Source: JARFQH01 sp963825595 (lineage in GTDB: Bacteria; Desulfobacterota; Desulfobacteria; Desulfobacterales; SG8-13). Taken from it: 64,000 nt of DNA. The position numbers were made by a program, and so were the translations under genes. Under the pieces are notes generated by a model, which searched no databases, was not told the DNA's origin, and saw only the letters and a program-made list of their open reading frames with translations. The stretch spans positions 1-64,000 of the forward strand of contig CAWGUE010000022.1 in assembly GCA_963825595.1 (NCBI GenBank), in the 5' to 3' direction. Below, piece by piece: positions 9,814-19,802 of this stretch (positions within the stretch are counted from its first letter, which is position 1; every line of letters begins with the position of its first letter).

Positions 9814-10049
9814 GGTGCGTTCATAACCTCCTCCAGGTCACTGGAGCGGTTCAGGTCAACTCCCGGAAGGACGCCGCCAGTGGCCTCGGATACCGGCAAC
9901 TCAATCCGTTTGCGGCGGCCCGTTCTGGCTTTGGATAGGATGAGCATTAAGCCTTCTTCGACCAACGACGTCAGGGTGCGTCCCTCGTCTGCGGCGCGTT
10001 TTTTAGCCCGTTTCAGAAGATCGTCCGTTATTCTAATGGTGGTTCTCAT
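9810..10049 (-). CDS. vapB: Ribbon-helix-helix antitoxin of the VapBC pair
   Basis: 79 residues. MRTTIRITDDLLKRAKKRAADEGRTLTSLVEEGLMLIL is a CopG/VapB-like ribbon-helix-helix DNA-binding domain: a beta strand, then two helices. The C-terminal half (IELPVSEATGGVLPGVDLN) is the disordered toxin-neutralising tail. The protein should bind its own promoter, where two direct repeats lie over the start codon. It overlaps vapC by four bases. Confidence 0.88.
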   Translation of the reverse strand: MRTTIRITDDLLKRAKKRAADEGRTLTSLVEEGLMLILSKARTGRRKRIELPVSEATGGVLPGVDLNRSSDLEEVMNAP

Positions 10050-10082
10050 GCATCAATATGTAACAATGATGCATCAGTATGT
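10047..10082 (-). promoter_or_regulatory. Probable VapB operator: two direct repeats 21 bp apart
   Basis: ATGCATCAATATGT (10048-10061) and ATGCATCAGTATGT (10069-10082) repeat with a 21-bp period, two helical turns, across the vapB start codon. The second includes the palindrome TGATGCATCA. The spacing suits two RHH dimers on one DNA face; autoregulation is inferred. Confidence 0.55.
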
Positions 10083-10221
10083 CAAGTGATCCATTAGCCG
10101 GAAATACGACAAGGCGGCAGAATTAGGCACCTTTGATCAAACCTTGAACCCGTCTGGGGCGGGCAAGCCCTCCACACTGCCGGCGGGCAAGCCTCGATCG
10201 CTGGGCCAGAGACATTAAACG

Positions 10222-10548
10222 TTGAGTCTCGAACATTTCATTCTGATGGAACTTCTTGCCCACCGCGTGTACAGTGAGCTCAATTACGATGTGAATTTCT
10301 GGCGGACGAAGTCCGGATTGGAAGTGGATTTTGTTTTAGGTCATGGAGAAGTGGCTATCGAGGTAAAAGGGACGAACAGGGTTGATAACACAGACCTTCG
10401 TCCGCTCAAGACGTTTTGCCGGGAGTATCGTCCTGCAAGAGCAGTTGTTGTGTGTAACGAAAGCGCTGCCCGGCTACATGAGGGTATTCATATTTTACCG
10501 TGGCGCGATTTTCTGAAGATGTTGTGGAACGGGGAAGTGATTTCGTGA
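10222..10548 (+). pseudogene. DUF4143 C-terminal remnant of an AAA ATPase
   Basis: About 108 residues matching only the end of the AAA_14/DUF4143 ATPases: HFILMELLAHRVYSE, FWRTKSGLEVDFVLG and VAIEVKGTNRV, the nuclease-like GxEVDF...EVKG core. The ~300-residue P-loop part is missing upstream, where 10083-10221 holds nothing coding. This is a truncated relic. The full-length family is common in accessory regions and of unknown function. The nearby toxin-antitoxin pairs fit an accessory setting. Confidence 0.7.
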
Positions 10549-10650
10549 AACCGAAGTTTAGAGGAAAGATTACCAAATGAAAACAACACACCCACTCATA
10601 GTGACACCCTCGGTGAGTCCCAATCGAAACCGGTGTCAGGGAGAAACCCC

Positions 10651-13091
10651 GTGAAAGTTCATGCAAATAAAATCATAGGGGCCGTGTTAACGATAGCGGT
10701 TTCTCTAATACCCAGCTTGGGGCTGACCCAGGAACAGCCCCAAGCTGAGCAAGCCCCCGCGGTTAAACAGGAATTACCCGCCACAGCACCGGATCTGGCC
10801 AATATCGTCCCCCTGGCGGCAAAATTGACCGTCCGTTTGGCAGACCTTGAAAATAAAATCAAGGCTGAGCCGGATATTTCTACATTCGAAAAGAAGTACG
10901 CCGGTATCGAGGCGGATATAGACGATTTCGACGGCCAGTTGGAACGGCTGAAAGGCACGAAAGGTTATAAATACAACAAACTTGTAGAGATCAGGCAGGC
11001 CCTCGATAAAGAAAACAAATTATATGAAGCCGCCAACACCCCCTTAAACCAAGCTATTCGCCAGCTGGGGAGTGGAGAAACCAGTGGCTGGCGGAGAAAA
11101 AGCGCTGGAATGAATGGCAGGCGGCCCTGGAAAAAGATGGCGAATTCGATCAACTTGAATCGACTTTTGAAAAGGCCAATGACACCATCGATTCGGCAGT
11201 AGACCTTGTCCTTTCGCGGCTGGAGGCAATGCTGACGGTGCAGGAAAGAGCCGGCAATCTCCAAGAAAGACTCAGCGCTCTTTCCGTTGAATTAGACGCT
11301 CTGATTCGAGACGAGCGGCGCAGCACCCTGCTCGACGACGCTTCGCCTTTGTTATCCGGGCGATTTTTTTCCCAATTCACCAGCGGCGCGTTATGGGCCG
11401 CGGTGTTACAAGGACTGGACGACATCTCCTGGCCGGACAGCCGAACCTTCGCCCAACAGGGATGGATCGTTCTCCTCCAGGGAGTACTTTCACTCTTTAT
11501 CATCATCGCCATCTATCGAAACCGGCCGGTGTTAACCGAATCGGAGCACTGGCGGTTTCTGGCCATGCGACCCGTTTCCACCGGATTGTTTTTAGGGTAT
11601 ATGTCGACCGCATTAGTTTATGAATATCAGGCGGTACCCGGCGTGTGGAAACTGGCCAACATCGTGGTTGCCGGGATCTCGTTTGCCCGTCTTATGGGGG
11701 GCTTGCTTGAGACATCCTGGAAAAGGCAATTTATCAATGGGTTAATGATCGTTTTTATCATCACCCGCCTGCTGGATGTGCTCAGCTTTCCGCTGCCCCT
11801 TTTCCGTATATACACGGTCTTGGCCGCTCTGATCGGCCTGCTTTTCTGTTTGCGCTTGGCCAGAGAAAGCACGCAGCTTGAAGAGTCGAACCTCTATGCC
11901 CGGTCGCTTCGTTTGGGCGCTCTATTTTTTGCCGTCATCATATTTGCCGAGCTTTGGGGTCAAAAAGCGCTGGCGTCACATTTGTTTGTATCTTTAATCC
12001 GTTCGGTAACCATTATCATCGGCTTCACCTTTTTCATGCACATGATTCGCGGGGGGCTGGAATGGCTGTTCCGGAGCTCTCCGCTCCGGCGGGCGACCGT
12101 GCTGCAGAGCGATGACACCGATGCCATCATCCACCGGCTGGCGCGCTTTATTAACCTCGTTATCTGGGGCATTGTTTTGCTGCCCGCTATCCTCATGGTC
12201 TGGGGTGTCTACGACAGTCTGGAAGATGCGACGAAAGGATTGTTGGCCCTGGGGGTCAACCTGGGATCCCAACGGATTACTGTCGGCTTGCTGATTGGCG
12301 TTGGCGGCATCGTTTATGGTTCGTTTTTCATATCATGGATTCTCCAAAAACTGCTCGTTGATGAAGCGCTCTTCAAGCAGCGGGTGGAAAAGGGGGTAAG
12401 GCTCTCGATCGCACGGTTGGTGAACTATGCCGTCATGCTCATCGGCTTTTTACTGGCCCTCTCGACACTCGGGTTCGAGATCTCGAAAATCACCATCATG
12501 CTGAGCGCCCTCGGCGTCGGCATCGGGTTTGGCCTGCAGGGCATTGTGAACAATTTTGTCAGCGGTCTTATTCTACTTTTTGAACGACCTGTCCGGGTGG
12601 GTGATACGATCGAGATCGATGGGAAATTTTCTGAAATCAGAAAGATCGGCATTCGAGCCACAACCGTGCAGACTCGCGATCGGGCCGATCTGATCATTCC
12701 CAACGCCGATCTGATTTCCAATCAAGTCACCAACTGGACCCTTCGAAATCGCCTGGCGCGGCTCATCATTCCAGTCGGCGTGGCCTATGGCTCAGACGTT
12801 TCCCTGGTAATGGAAACCCTGATGGAATGCGCCCAATCAAACCCGAAGGTGGCCAATTTTCCCGCGCCCAAGGCGCTGTTTCTGAGTTTCGGTGAGAGCA
12901 CACTCGACTTTGAACTGCGCGTCTTTTTAAGAGATTTTGATCATAGAATCGATGTGAGAAGTGAGCTTCACCAGGAGATCGACCGGCGTTTTCGGGAAGC
13001 GAAAATCGAGATTGCCTTCCCGCAAAGGGATCTGCATCTGCGCCGTGTGGATGAGTCGGTCATTCTGCGGCCTCCGGAAAATACCGGATAG
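10651..13091 (+). pseudogene. Large MscS-type (MscK/YbdG-like) channel, one frameshift
   Basis: Joined, the product is about 813 residues. GTG 10651, behind CAGGGAGA, starts a signal peptide (KIIGAVLTIAVSLIPSLGLTQ). A periplasmic coiled-coil domain follows, with a frameshift at about 11068. The other frame resumes with NQWLAEKKRWNEWQAALEKDGEFDQLE. About eleven hydrophobic helices lead to the MscS core (ALGVGIGFGLQGIVNNFVSGLILLFERPVRVGDTIE) and C-terminal alpha-beta domain. Such giant MscS proteins tune tension-gated efflux. The 3' part recurs at 14028-14364. Everything except one base is intact, so the frameshift could be artefactual. Confidence 0.85.
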
Positions 13092-13247
13092 CCTCTTTAT
13101 TGTCGGCAAAACGATCCTGCTCAACCACATCCTGAGAGAGAGAAAGGGACAGGTAAATAATACTTTTGAGAAGCATTTCGGAGGAAGCTGAGACGCCATC
13201 TGCCCATGCGGAGCGATACGATAAGGTGGTAAAATTTTATCTTGAGC

Positions 13248-13541
13248 CTATTTTAATACCGAGTCCATCTCCGATTTGATACCCTCTGCGAGCCAAGATC
13301 TAATGAGTGTTTGGTAGGGAATAGACTTCATAGTGGAGAGCTTTTTAATCGCCTTAACTTGAAGTGGATCAACCTTGATCGTGATGTTTTTGAGCTTTCT
13401 TTTACGCTTGCCTGAAACAATATCCTCGCGCAGGTGTTCGTCTAAAACCAGATTGACCGGTTCATCTGTAATTTCATCCAGTATGTCGTGGTCATCATAG
13501 TATTGGATCCATTTTTTTGGTTTCGGAGCCTGTTTGTTCAT
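13248..13541 (-). CDS. brnA: BrnA-like antitoxin
   Basis: 97 residues. Helical N-terminal part (DDHDILDEITDEPVNLVLDEHL), then KRKLKNITIKVDPLQVKAIKKLSTMKSIPYQTLIRSWLAEGI, a ribbon-helix-helix DNA-binding domain at the C-terminal end as in the BrnA/CopG antitoxins. It follows brnT by three bases, toxin first, which is the order seen in BrnTA modules. The module sits between the two copies of the MscS 3' sequence. Confidence 0.85.
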   Translation of the reverse strand: MNKQAPKPKKWIQYYDDHDILDEITDEPVNLVLDEHLREDIVSGKRKRKLKNITIKVDPLQVKAIKKLSTMKSIPYQTLIRSWLAEGIKSEMDSVLK

Positions 13542-13544
13542 CTT

Positions 13545-13817
13545 TTATTCCCTTTGCTTTCTATAGTTACGAAGCTCCGCTCGACTCATATCCCAGCCGG
13601 TTATGGGACGGGCGGTGCCTTTTGGCTTTAATTCGAAAATAATTGACAGATATCTTCCGTCGAGAGTCGGACCAAAAACCGCATAGTGGCCCTTTTTTGT
13701 TTTTCTATAAAAAGGTTCGTTGGCAAAGACTTCTTCTGCTTCTTCGGGCTTGATCCCATGACCAAGCTGGAGGTGGAGGGTGTTTCCCTCATCCCATTCA
13801 AAGTCAACTATTCTCAA
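13545..13817 (-). CDS. brnT: BrnT-family ribonuclease toxin
   Basis: 90 residues of the BrnT/DUF497 family: DFEWDEGNTLHLQLGHGIKPEEAEEVFAN, then an RYLSIIFELK strand and the terminal GWDMSRAELRNYRK helix. BrnT toxins have a RelE-like fold and cleave RNA; BrnA neutralises them and represses the operon. The first residues MRIVDFEWDEGN replace the usual DxxK/N opening with a Gly-Asn turn. A palindromic operator precedes it. Confidence 0.88.
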   Translation of the reverse strand: MRIVDFEWDEGNTLHLQLGHGIKPEEAEEVFANEPFYRKTKKGHYAVFGPTLDGRYLSIIFELKPKGTARPITGWDMSRAELRNYRKQRE

Positions 13818-13838
13818 AACTATTCTCCCGCATTAAAA

Positions 13839-13855
13839 GTCATACATAATATGAC
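13839..13855 (-). promoter_or_regulatory. Probable BrnA operator palindrome
   Basis: GTCATACATAATATGAC contains a perfect GTCATA/TATGAC inverted repeat 22 bp upstream of the brnT start, positioned for autorepression by BrnA. Function is inferred from placement. Confidence 0.55.
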
Positions 13856-14027
13856 CTTCTCCATTTATTTTGTCAAGACGATGTGATTTTTTTAAAGTAT
13901 GACGGATGCGGGGGGCTTAGCATAAGACCACTTTTTTCACAGCGAAAATAAAAAAGTGAGACCGATCTTCCATGTCGGTACAAAAAAAGGCCGTCAGAGT
14001 ATCTGTAGCTAAACCTTTATTATTACA

Positions 14028-14379
14028 CATCCGAGCGACAACGGTGCAGCCGTTCGATCGGGCCGATCTGATCATTCCCAACGCCGATCTGATATCCAAT
14101 CAAGTCACCAACTGGACCCTTAGAAATCGCTTGGCGCGGCTCATCATTCCAGTCGGCGTGGCCTATGGTTCCGACGTTTCCCTGGTAATGGAAACCCTGA
14201 TGCAATGCGCCCAATCCAACCCGAAGGTGGCCAATTTTCCCGCGCCCAAGGCGCTGTTTCTGAGTTTCGGTGAGAGCACACTCGACTTTGAACTGCGCGT
14301 CTTTTTAAGAGATTTTGATCATAGAATCGATGTGAGAAGTGAGCTTCAACAGGAGATCGACCGGTCTGCGTCTTATTAA
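14028..14379 (+). pseudogene. Duplicated 3' fragment of the large MscS gene
   Basis: Bases 14028-14364 align without gaps to 12650-12986 of the MscS gene upstream, with about 15 mismatches counted by eye. It encodes ADLIIPNADLISNQVTNWTL through DFDHRIDVRSELQQEID, then ends at a new stop. It has no pore or membrane helices and cannot make a channel. An open frame does extend upstream to 13972, but that leader is not MscS-like. The duplication brackets brnTA. Confidence 0.85.
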
Positions 14380-14465
14380 AAAGGATTATGAAATGAATAC
14401 CAGAAATTGCATCGGCTGCATTTATACGCTATTGTTTTCAGATTCGGCGAAAAAGGGGGTATATC

Positions 14466-15782
14466 ATGAGGACGTTTGCTCGCAATTTTGGCGTGATTGT
14501 CGTCGGCATGGTGGTGCTTTGGGGATGCAGTAGGTCGCGTCAGATGATGCCGACACCCAACGTGTATCTAACAGAAGAGAGTCAACACTACCAAGATCTC
14601 AACCCGGAGTTACAAAGTAGCGAGGTGCGGCTTTTTTACATTACGGACCGAACCCCCGAACAAGACGAGCAAGGCAACCTGCGCTACGGTTATGGCCGTT
14701 CGTCATCGGTGGCGTTCGGTACTGCTGTTGTTGATCTTGGAGAGGACCTTACCTGGGAGGATCTGCTCCTGGCGAGCCGGTTACAAAAACGGTTAAAACC
14801 CGTGAAACTAAAGGTGCGTCAAGTGACGGAAATCCTGCGGGGGCCGGATACGCCGCTTCCTTATGCCTTGGTCGACGGTAAAATCGTTGAACAGCCGGAA
14901 GAATCGGCTGAGGCCGAAGCGGCAACTCAGGCCTTTAGGCAAATACTGATAGATCGATTGGCGCTGACACCCCGCAAAGAGGTGTTTTTGTATGTTCACG
15001 GGTATCGCAACAGTTTCGAAGATGCCGCCTTTGCCATGGGTGAACTGTGGCACTTTCTGGGGCGCATCGGCGTGCCATTCATCTATACCTGGCCGGCGGG
15101 GTACCCGGGGCTGTTCGGGTATACCTACGATCGCGAGTCCAGCGAGTTCACTGTTTACCATCTGCGAAGAGTGCTTACTTTCTTGGCCGGCTTGCCGGAG
15201 GTGGAAAAAATAAACGTGATCGCCCACAGCCGGGGAACAGACGTGGCCGTTAACGCGTTGAGGGAACTAACCATAGCGGTAAGAGCTGCGGGTATCGATC
15301 CGAGAAAAAAACTGAAGATTAATAATTTTATCATCGCCGCACCGGATATCGATCTGGCCGTCGCCGAGCAGCGGATCGCGGGAGACAAACTTCCCCTGGC
15401 AGTCAAGCGCTTTACAATCTATACATCACCTGAAGACAAGGCCATAGGCTTTGCCAGAAAGCTCTTCCAAAGTCCGCGGGGTCGTGTGGGCAACTTCGGT
15501 CCGGAGAACGTCTCCGAAAGAATGAAGCACGCTATGGAGTTCGGCAAAGGGAATCTTGCGATCGTCCAATTCCTGGGAGCCTCCGACTCTTTTACAGACA
15601 TAGGAGACAGTTACGGGCACAGCTATTTTCGCAACGCCCCGACAGTGAGCTCCGATGTGGTGCTCATGCTGCGCGACGATCTGGACCCTGGTACGCCCGG
15701 CCGGCCGCTGGAATATGTCGGTCTCAATTTTTGGCGCATCCCACCGGGGTATCCGGGCGGGGTGAGCCAAAAATTAAACTGA
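14466..15782 (+). CDS. Alpha/beta-hydrolase lipoprotein (DUF900 type)
   Basis: 438 residues. The start has a lipobox (VVLWGC), so the protein is probably lipid-anchored. SEVRLFYITDRTPE marks the DUF900 N-terminus. EVFLYVHGYRNSFEDAAF contains the oxyanion-forming VHGY, INVIAHSRGTD holds the serine nucleophile, and the aspartate and histidine would come from NNFIIAAPDIDL and the GDSYGHSYF region. These hydrolases are of unknown substrate. The gene stands alone, following the MscS fragment after 86 bases, which include an open spacer without other features. Confidence 0.85.
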   Translation: MRTFARNFGVIVVGMVVLWGCSRSRQMMPTPNVYLTEESQHYQDLNPELQSSEVRLFYITDRTPEQDEQGNLRYGYGRSSSVAFGTAVVDLGEDLTWEDLLLASRLQKRLKPVKLKVRQVTEILRGPDTPLPYALVDGKIVEQPEESAEAEAATQAFRQILIDRLALTPRKEVFLYVHGYRNSFEDAAFAMGELWHFLGRIGVPFIYTWPAGYPGLFGYTYDRESSEFTVYHLRRVLTFLAGLPEVEKINVIAHSRGTDVAVNALRELTIAVRAAGIDPRKKLKINNFIIAAPDIDLAVAEQRIAGDKLPLAVKRFTIYTSPEDKAIGFARKLFQSPRGRVGNFGPENVSERMKHAMEFGKGNLAIVQFLGASDSFTDIGDSYGHSYFRNAPTVSSDVVLMLRDDLDPGTPGRPLEYVGLNFWRIPPGYPGGVSQKLN

Positions 15783-16270
15783 CTCTAAATAGTTCTAGCC
15801 TAAAGTGAATGTTTCAAATTTTAAATGGAGGGGGAACTGCTTTATTTATAAGCTATTCTATCATCGTTTGAGGATAGCCATAATATCCTATAGCTCGCTT
15901 GGGTGATAGTTTTTAATAGACCTTAACCCCATACCTAATCTGGTTGCGCTTTAGCGTGTGGGATTTCTCTTTTCCTCCTCCATATTTCTAAACGTATCCC
16001 AGGAAAATTCCGATATGATTGTTTTACTGAACAAATAAACCTACACATCTGAGAATCTATCCCAGAAATTCTGGACTACGGATTCGCGCAATTAAGGGGG
16101 ACCTACTCCGCTTCCAGGCGCCGGAAGTTCTCAGCAACTCTGTTGACGATCCCCTGCATGCTGATTGATTCCACTTGCGATGAACAGAAATCAAGTCGAC
16201 GGTTTGGGGATAAGACTGTTTTCCCGAAAAGTATCGGATTCAGGTTCTTCAGTGACACCTTGGGGAATCT
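15783..16270. other. Intergenic region, nothing recognised
   Basis: About 490 bases between convergent genes. No open frame with family character, no clear terminator hairpin and no RNA gene were seen. Confidence 0.5.
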
Positions 16271-17005
16271 CTATAGCGTCTCCTTAAGAAATTCCGAAAA
16301 GCGTTGCCAGGATTTCTTGTCCGCATCTGCCCTGTATCGGTCGCTGCCAAACACGGTAAAGGCATGCGGGGCACCACCGTAGGTGATCATTTCGTGATTC
16401 ACGCCCTTGGCCTCCAATTCGACAGCCAGCCCGGAAAAATCCTCCATGGTGATGGCTGTATCCGCCGAGCCGTGCATAATCAGCAGTTTGCCCTTGGTCT
16501 TGGAGTAGTCCTGACCTTCCGGTGTGCTCAATCCGCCGTGGAAAGTGACAAAGCCTTTCATATCGGCCCCTGACCGGGCGAACTCAAGGACGGCGGCGCC
16601 GCCGAAACAGTAACCCATGACCACGGCGTTGCCGACATTGGCGCCCTTGGACTGAGCCGTTTTCAAGGCGCCGTTGATCAGGGCGCGCATTTTTTCGCGG
16701 TCTTTGTAGAGTTCACCCGTATGCTGCCGCTTGTCTTCCATTTTGGTCGGCCTGACACCGGCCCCGAAAAGATCGGCGGCAAACACCGCGTACCCCATTT
16801 CCGCCAGCATGTCGGCCCTTTTGACTTCATAATCCGTCAACCCGTCCCAGTCGTGGATCAGCACGACCAGGGGAGCGTTGGCCGACGGGCTGGTATAATA
16901 TCCTTCATAGGGTGCCCCGTTGACCTCGTAGGCCACGGTCATGCCTGCGGCAAAAGCCGATGACGATATCATCACTACCAAAAGAAAAGTGAATATGGAT
17001 TTCAT
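16271..17005 (-). CDS. Exported dienelactone-hydrolase-family protein
   Basis: About 244 residues from the ATG that opens a signal peptide (MKSIFTFLLVVMISSSAFA) behind AGGAGAT. The catalytic triad is visible: nucleophile Cys in VMGYCFGGAAV, Asp in MHGSADTAI and His in GGAPHAFTV. Dienelactone hydrolases open lactone rings in chlorocatechol breakdown, but the wider family hydrolyses many esters. A periplasmic location sets this one apart from the classical cytosolic enzymes. A TTG-initiated frame extends 31 codons further upstream but would bury the signal peptide. Confidence 0.85.
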   Translation of the reverse strand: MKSIFTFLLVVMISSSAFAAGMTVAYEVNGAPYEGYYTSPSANAPLVVLIHDWDGLTDYEVKRADMLAEMGYAVFAADLFGAGVRPTKMEDKRQHTGELYKDREKMRALINGALKTAQSKGANVGNAVVMGYCFGGAAVLEFARSGADMKGFVTFHGGLSTPEGQDYSKTKGKLLIMHGSADTAITMEDFSGLAVELEAKGVNHEMITYGGAPHAFTVFGSDRYRADADKKSWQRFSEFLKETL

Positions 17006-17269
17006 AAGATACATCTCCTGTATTTTGTTTTGTGTCTTTTTGTGATTTTCGCTGAGATTTCGACCGAATTGATATAAAACATATAAACAAATGGTCAAAA
17101 AGCAAGATTCAGGTGTAGATTGATGGGTCGTTAATGAAACGATAGGGTAAATTTGACTTAAGCCAAGGACAGCCGCCTTTTGAAAAGGTAATGATCAAGA
17201 CCCTATGACAGCGCGGAGAACGTCATGCCCGCCGCCATCGGGTAATGAATCCAATGCGGAGCAGGGACG

Positions 17270-17461
17270 ATGAATACGATGGAATCGCTCAGGCAAAGGC
17301 TCGATGAACTCGAGAAGGAGATCGTTGAAACCAAAAAAAGGCTCCCGGCCCACTCGGTCAAACCGCCGGTGATGATGGACCTGCTGGCGCTCGAAGATGA
17401 GTACGATGAGATCCTGAAACAGATCGAGCAGCTCAAGAAAAAGGATCCCAAACCGGCGTAA
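17270..17461 (+). CDS. Small coiled-coil protein of unknown function
   Basis: 63 residues, almost all helical: MESLRQRLDELEKEIVETKKRLPAHSVKPPVMMDLLALEDEYDEI, then a lysine-rich tail. The PAHSVKPPVM turn splits two amphipathic helices. ATG 17270 follows a CAGGGA-like site; ATG 17279 is an alternative. The next gene starts 53 bases downstream on the same strand. It resembles small histidine-kinase-like helical hairpins only in shape. No function can be assigned. Confidence 0.6.
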   Translation: MNTMESLRQRLDELEKEIVETKKRLPAHSVKPPVMMDLLALEDEYDEILKQIEQLKKKDPKPA

Positions 17462-17514
17462 ACTGGGCCGCGACGAAGCCGCCGGTATTCGCCGGCAGCC
17501 CGGAAGAGGTGTCT

Positions 17515-18150
17515 ATGAAAAAAGCAAAGGTATTCGATACCACCCTGGAGGATTACCTGGCGCAAATTGGCGGCATCGATTTATTGCCCCGGGCGAACGT
17601 ACTCGGCGCAACAGCCGGTGACGGGGCGTTGATCATTCCGTTTTACGGAACGCCTCATCGCATCTCGAAAAAGGGGGTTTTCAAAGCGTCCGGCGAGAAA
17701 GCCAATTTCGCGGTGAGCGTTGTCCTCTGCCGCTACGTGTTGCAGTGCCCGCAGGCGGCACCTGCGGTTGGCGAATGGGTGACCTACCGGGAGTTTAAGG
17801 ATTCCGCACCGCTGACCGGTTATTTTACGGCCAATACGAACAAGATTATCGAAACCACCTTTGCGGGCAAGCTTTCCCTGCTCGAGGCGGCCTGCCAAAA
17901 CGCCGGTGGGCGCATTGTCGAGACACCATCGTTCGACCTGGCCGCCACTTTTGATTTTTTACCGCGCATTCCGGTCTATTTTCGCTTCAACGACCGGGAC
18001 GATGAATTCCCCGCCCAATCTTCGATCCTGTTCCGGCAGTCGGCCGAAACATACCTCGACATGGAATGCCTTTCCATCGGGGGCACGTTTCTCACCGGGT
18101 TATTGATCAACGCCGTCACCGGGGGCAAAACGGCCACCGGCCGGCCGTAA
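17515..18150 (+). CDS. DUF3786 protein
   Basis: About 211 residues. Features matching DUF3786 are LPRANVLGATAGDGALIIPFYGTPHRIS near the start, the CRYVLQCP segment, EWVTYREFKDSAPL, and PVYFRFNDRDDEFPAQSSILFRQSAETYLDMECLSIGG at the end. The family is found mainly in anaerobic sulfate reducers and methanogens, often with corrinoid or one-carbon genes, but no such neighbour is here. Two cysteines (CRYVLQC) are conserved-looking. ATG 17515 is preferred over the GTG two codons earlier. Confidence 0.75.
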   Translation: MKKAKVFDTTLEDYLAQIGGIDLLPRANVLGATAGDGALIIPFYGTPHRISKKGVFKASGEKANFAVSVVLCRYVLQCPQAAPAVGEWVTYREFKDSAPLTGYFTANTNKIIETTFAGKLSLLEAACQNAGGRIVETPSFDLAATFDFLPRIPVYFRFNDRDDEFPAQSSILFRQSAETYLDMECLSIGGTFLTGLLINAVTGGKTATGRP

Positions 18151-18213
18151 AATTCAAGAAGCTTTTGGATCGGTAAAGATTGGAATAGTTGTCGGCCGTA
18201 ACGTCCATGGCCA

Positions 18214-18553
18214 TCAAGAAGCGATCGATCCTTGTACGGACAACCGACTATACCCTGCGACAATCAGGATACTTTCGAAGCGAACCATATGAATGAAAAA
18301 AAACAGAATATGCCAAAACAGAATATTAAAAAGGAGAGCGGCATATTCACTGTGGTCAGGGCAATCTGTTGAACCCAGCCATCGGAATATCGTTGATCCA
18401 AAGAAATTTTTCGGTCCCAAGTATTTTGATGAGACTGGTCGGAACGAATATGAATCGATCGGTATCCCCCATTCTCATGACGGCAACCAAAACGTGGTAG
18501 CCCAGCAGAAGTATGCTGACCAATAGGGCGCCGATTCCTAACTTTGACCACAT
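18214..18553 (-). pseudogene. Small two-helix membrane protein, one frameshift
   Basis: The first frame reads MWSKLGIGALLVSILLLGYHVLV (one membrane helix), then a loop to MAGFNRLP, where it stops. Shifting one base at about 18360 continues into DHSEYAALLFNILFWHILFFFIHMVRFES (second helix) and ends at 18214. Together about 112 residues. No family was recognised. It is on the opposite strand to DUF3786 and may be a real gene with a sequencing indel. Confidence 0.45.
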
Positions 18554-18705
18554 ATGTTAAACCTGTCAGTGATGATGTTCGATCGTTAAGCCATCCAGCC
18601 GCACTGTTTTTTCTTCTGTCTGTTTGCCATTTGACATGGACCGATCTCAACAATGCCGCCTATCGAAAAGAAACCGAACTTTTCATGGTCATATCGCTCA
18701 ATTGA

Positions 18706-19722
18706 CTATCCTTCGTTTAGGATGTTTTCAATTTTACCATGAAGTTCGCGACTCATTTTGTCAGCCGCGATGAGCTCGATTTCGGCGGGAGAGGATGCAC
18801 CCAATTTCAGCTCGACAGCTCTGGCAATCTGTTCCTGATCGAAAATTCTGGGTTTCATGACCTGGTCGTTGCTTCCGAGATGCTTTAAGACGGCCAGACC
18901 GACCGCATCGATGGCCACCCGGTCGGCAGACGCCAGAAAAACGTTTCCCTTCGCTCTCTTGCCGGTCATGGGGCCGCCGTCCACAAACACGTCGATCCCG
19001 TCGATAACCACCAGGTCCGTCTTGAACGGGGCATTAATTTCGGCGATCATTTTTCTCTGGTGGGGCGATGAATGCAATTCGGTCATGTAGCCAAAACCAT
19101 GGCGCGAGGTGGGGACCACGCCGACGTGAAGCTTGAGCGACATCGTAAAAACGCCCCCGTATTGATGCGTTTTGAGGCAACAGGTGGACACGAGACAATC
19201 TGCTTCCAAAATGGGGCGGGCCACCCGAAAACCGTCCTTCCAGTGCGATCCGTCGACATCGACCCTGACCCAGTCATTTTGGCTGAGATCGTCGAAATTG
19301 ACGATGTTGACATCGAGTTCATTCATGCGGGGGATGATCCCTTTGTCTTCCATCACCCGTTGGGTCGGCGGGTAGCTGCGCTCCCCGAGGCTGACGGATT
19401 TGGCGCCCAACTCCCAGAGTTTTTCAACCAGAGCGACCAGCGTGTTGTTGTGGGTCGACCCCGGTACCGGATCGGCGGTGTTAAAATTGGGCTTTATCAG
19501 AACGTTTTTGTTTTTTACCGAAATGTCTCCGAGGGCATCGATGGATTGAATCACACCGGTTTTGCGACTCTCGGTATGCGCAATCGATACCCGGCTCTTT
19601 CTTATATCGCCCATTGCCAAACCTCCGTGTAATCCCGCCAGTAAGGTTCCGCCTGCCACGCCGGCATACTTGATGAATTCCCTGCGATTCATACCGGTCG
19701 CTATCTTTTCAATTTGTTTCAT
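18706..19722 (-). CDS. Tat-exported DUF362 protein
   Basis: 338 residues. NRREFIKYAGVAGGTLLAGL is a twin-arginine signal, so the protein is exported folded. The DUF362 core follows: KNVLIKPNFNTADPVPGSTHN, SLGERSYPPTQRVMEDKGI, VSTCCLKTHQYGGVFTMSLKLHVGVVP and VVIDGIDVFVDGGP. Many DUF362 proteins carry 4Fe-4S ferredoxin motifs; none is seen here, only a CC pair. The biochemical role is unknown. A Tat route implies that a cofactor is inserted in the cytoplasm. Confidence 0.85.
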   Translation of the reverse strand: MKQIEKIATGMNRREFIKYAGVAGGTLLAGLHGGLAMGDIRKSRVSIAHTESRKTGVIQSIDALGDISVKNKNVLIKPNFNTADPVPGSTHNNTLVALVEKLWELGAKSVSLGERSYPPTQRVMEDKGIIPRMNELDVNIVNFDDLSQNDWVRVDVDGSHWKDGFRVARPILEADCLVSTCCLKTHQYGGVFTMSLKLHVGVVPTSRHGFGYMTELHSSPHQRKMIAEINAPFKTDLVVIDGIDVFVDGGPMTGKRAKGNVFLASADRVAIDAVGLAVLKHLGSNDQVMKPRIFDQEQIARAVELKLGASSPAEIELIAADKMSRELHGKIENILNEG

Positions 19723-19802
19723 GTCGCGGAATTCCTCATTTCATAAGGCAGACTCTTACAGGCAGACAAGCGCTGATCGGTCCGTATGTGCCGATATGCG
19801 GA

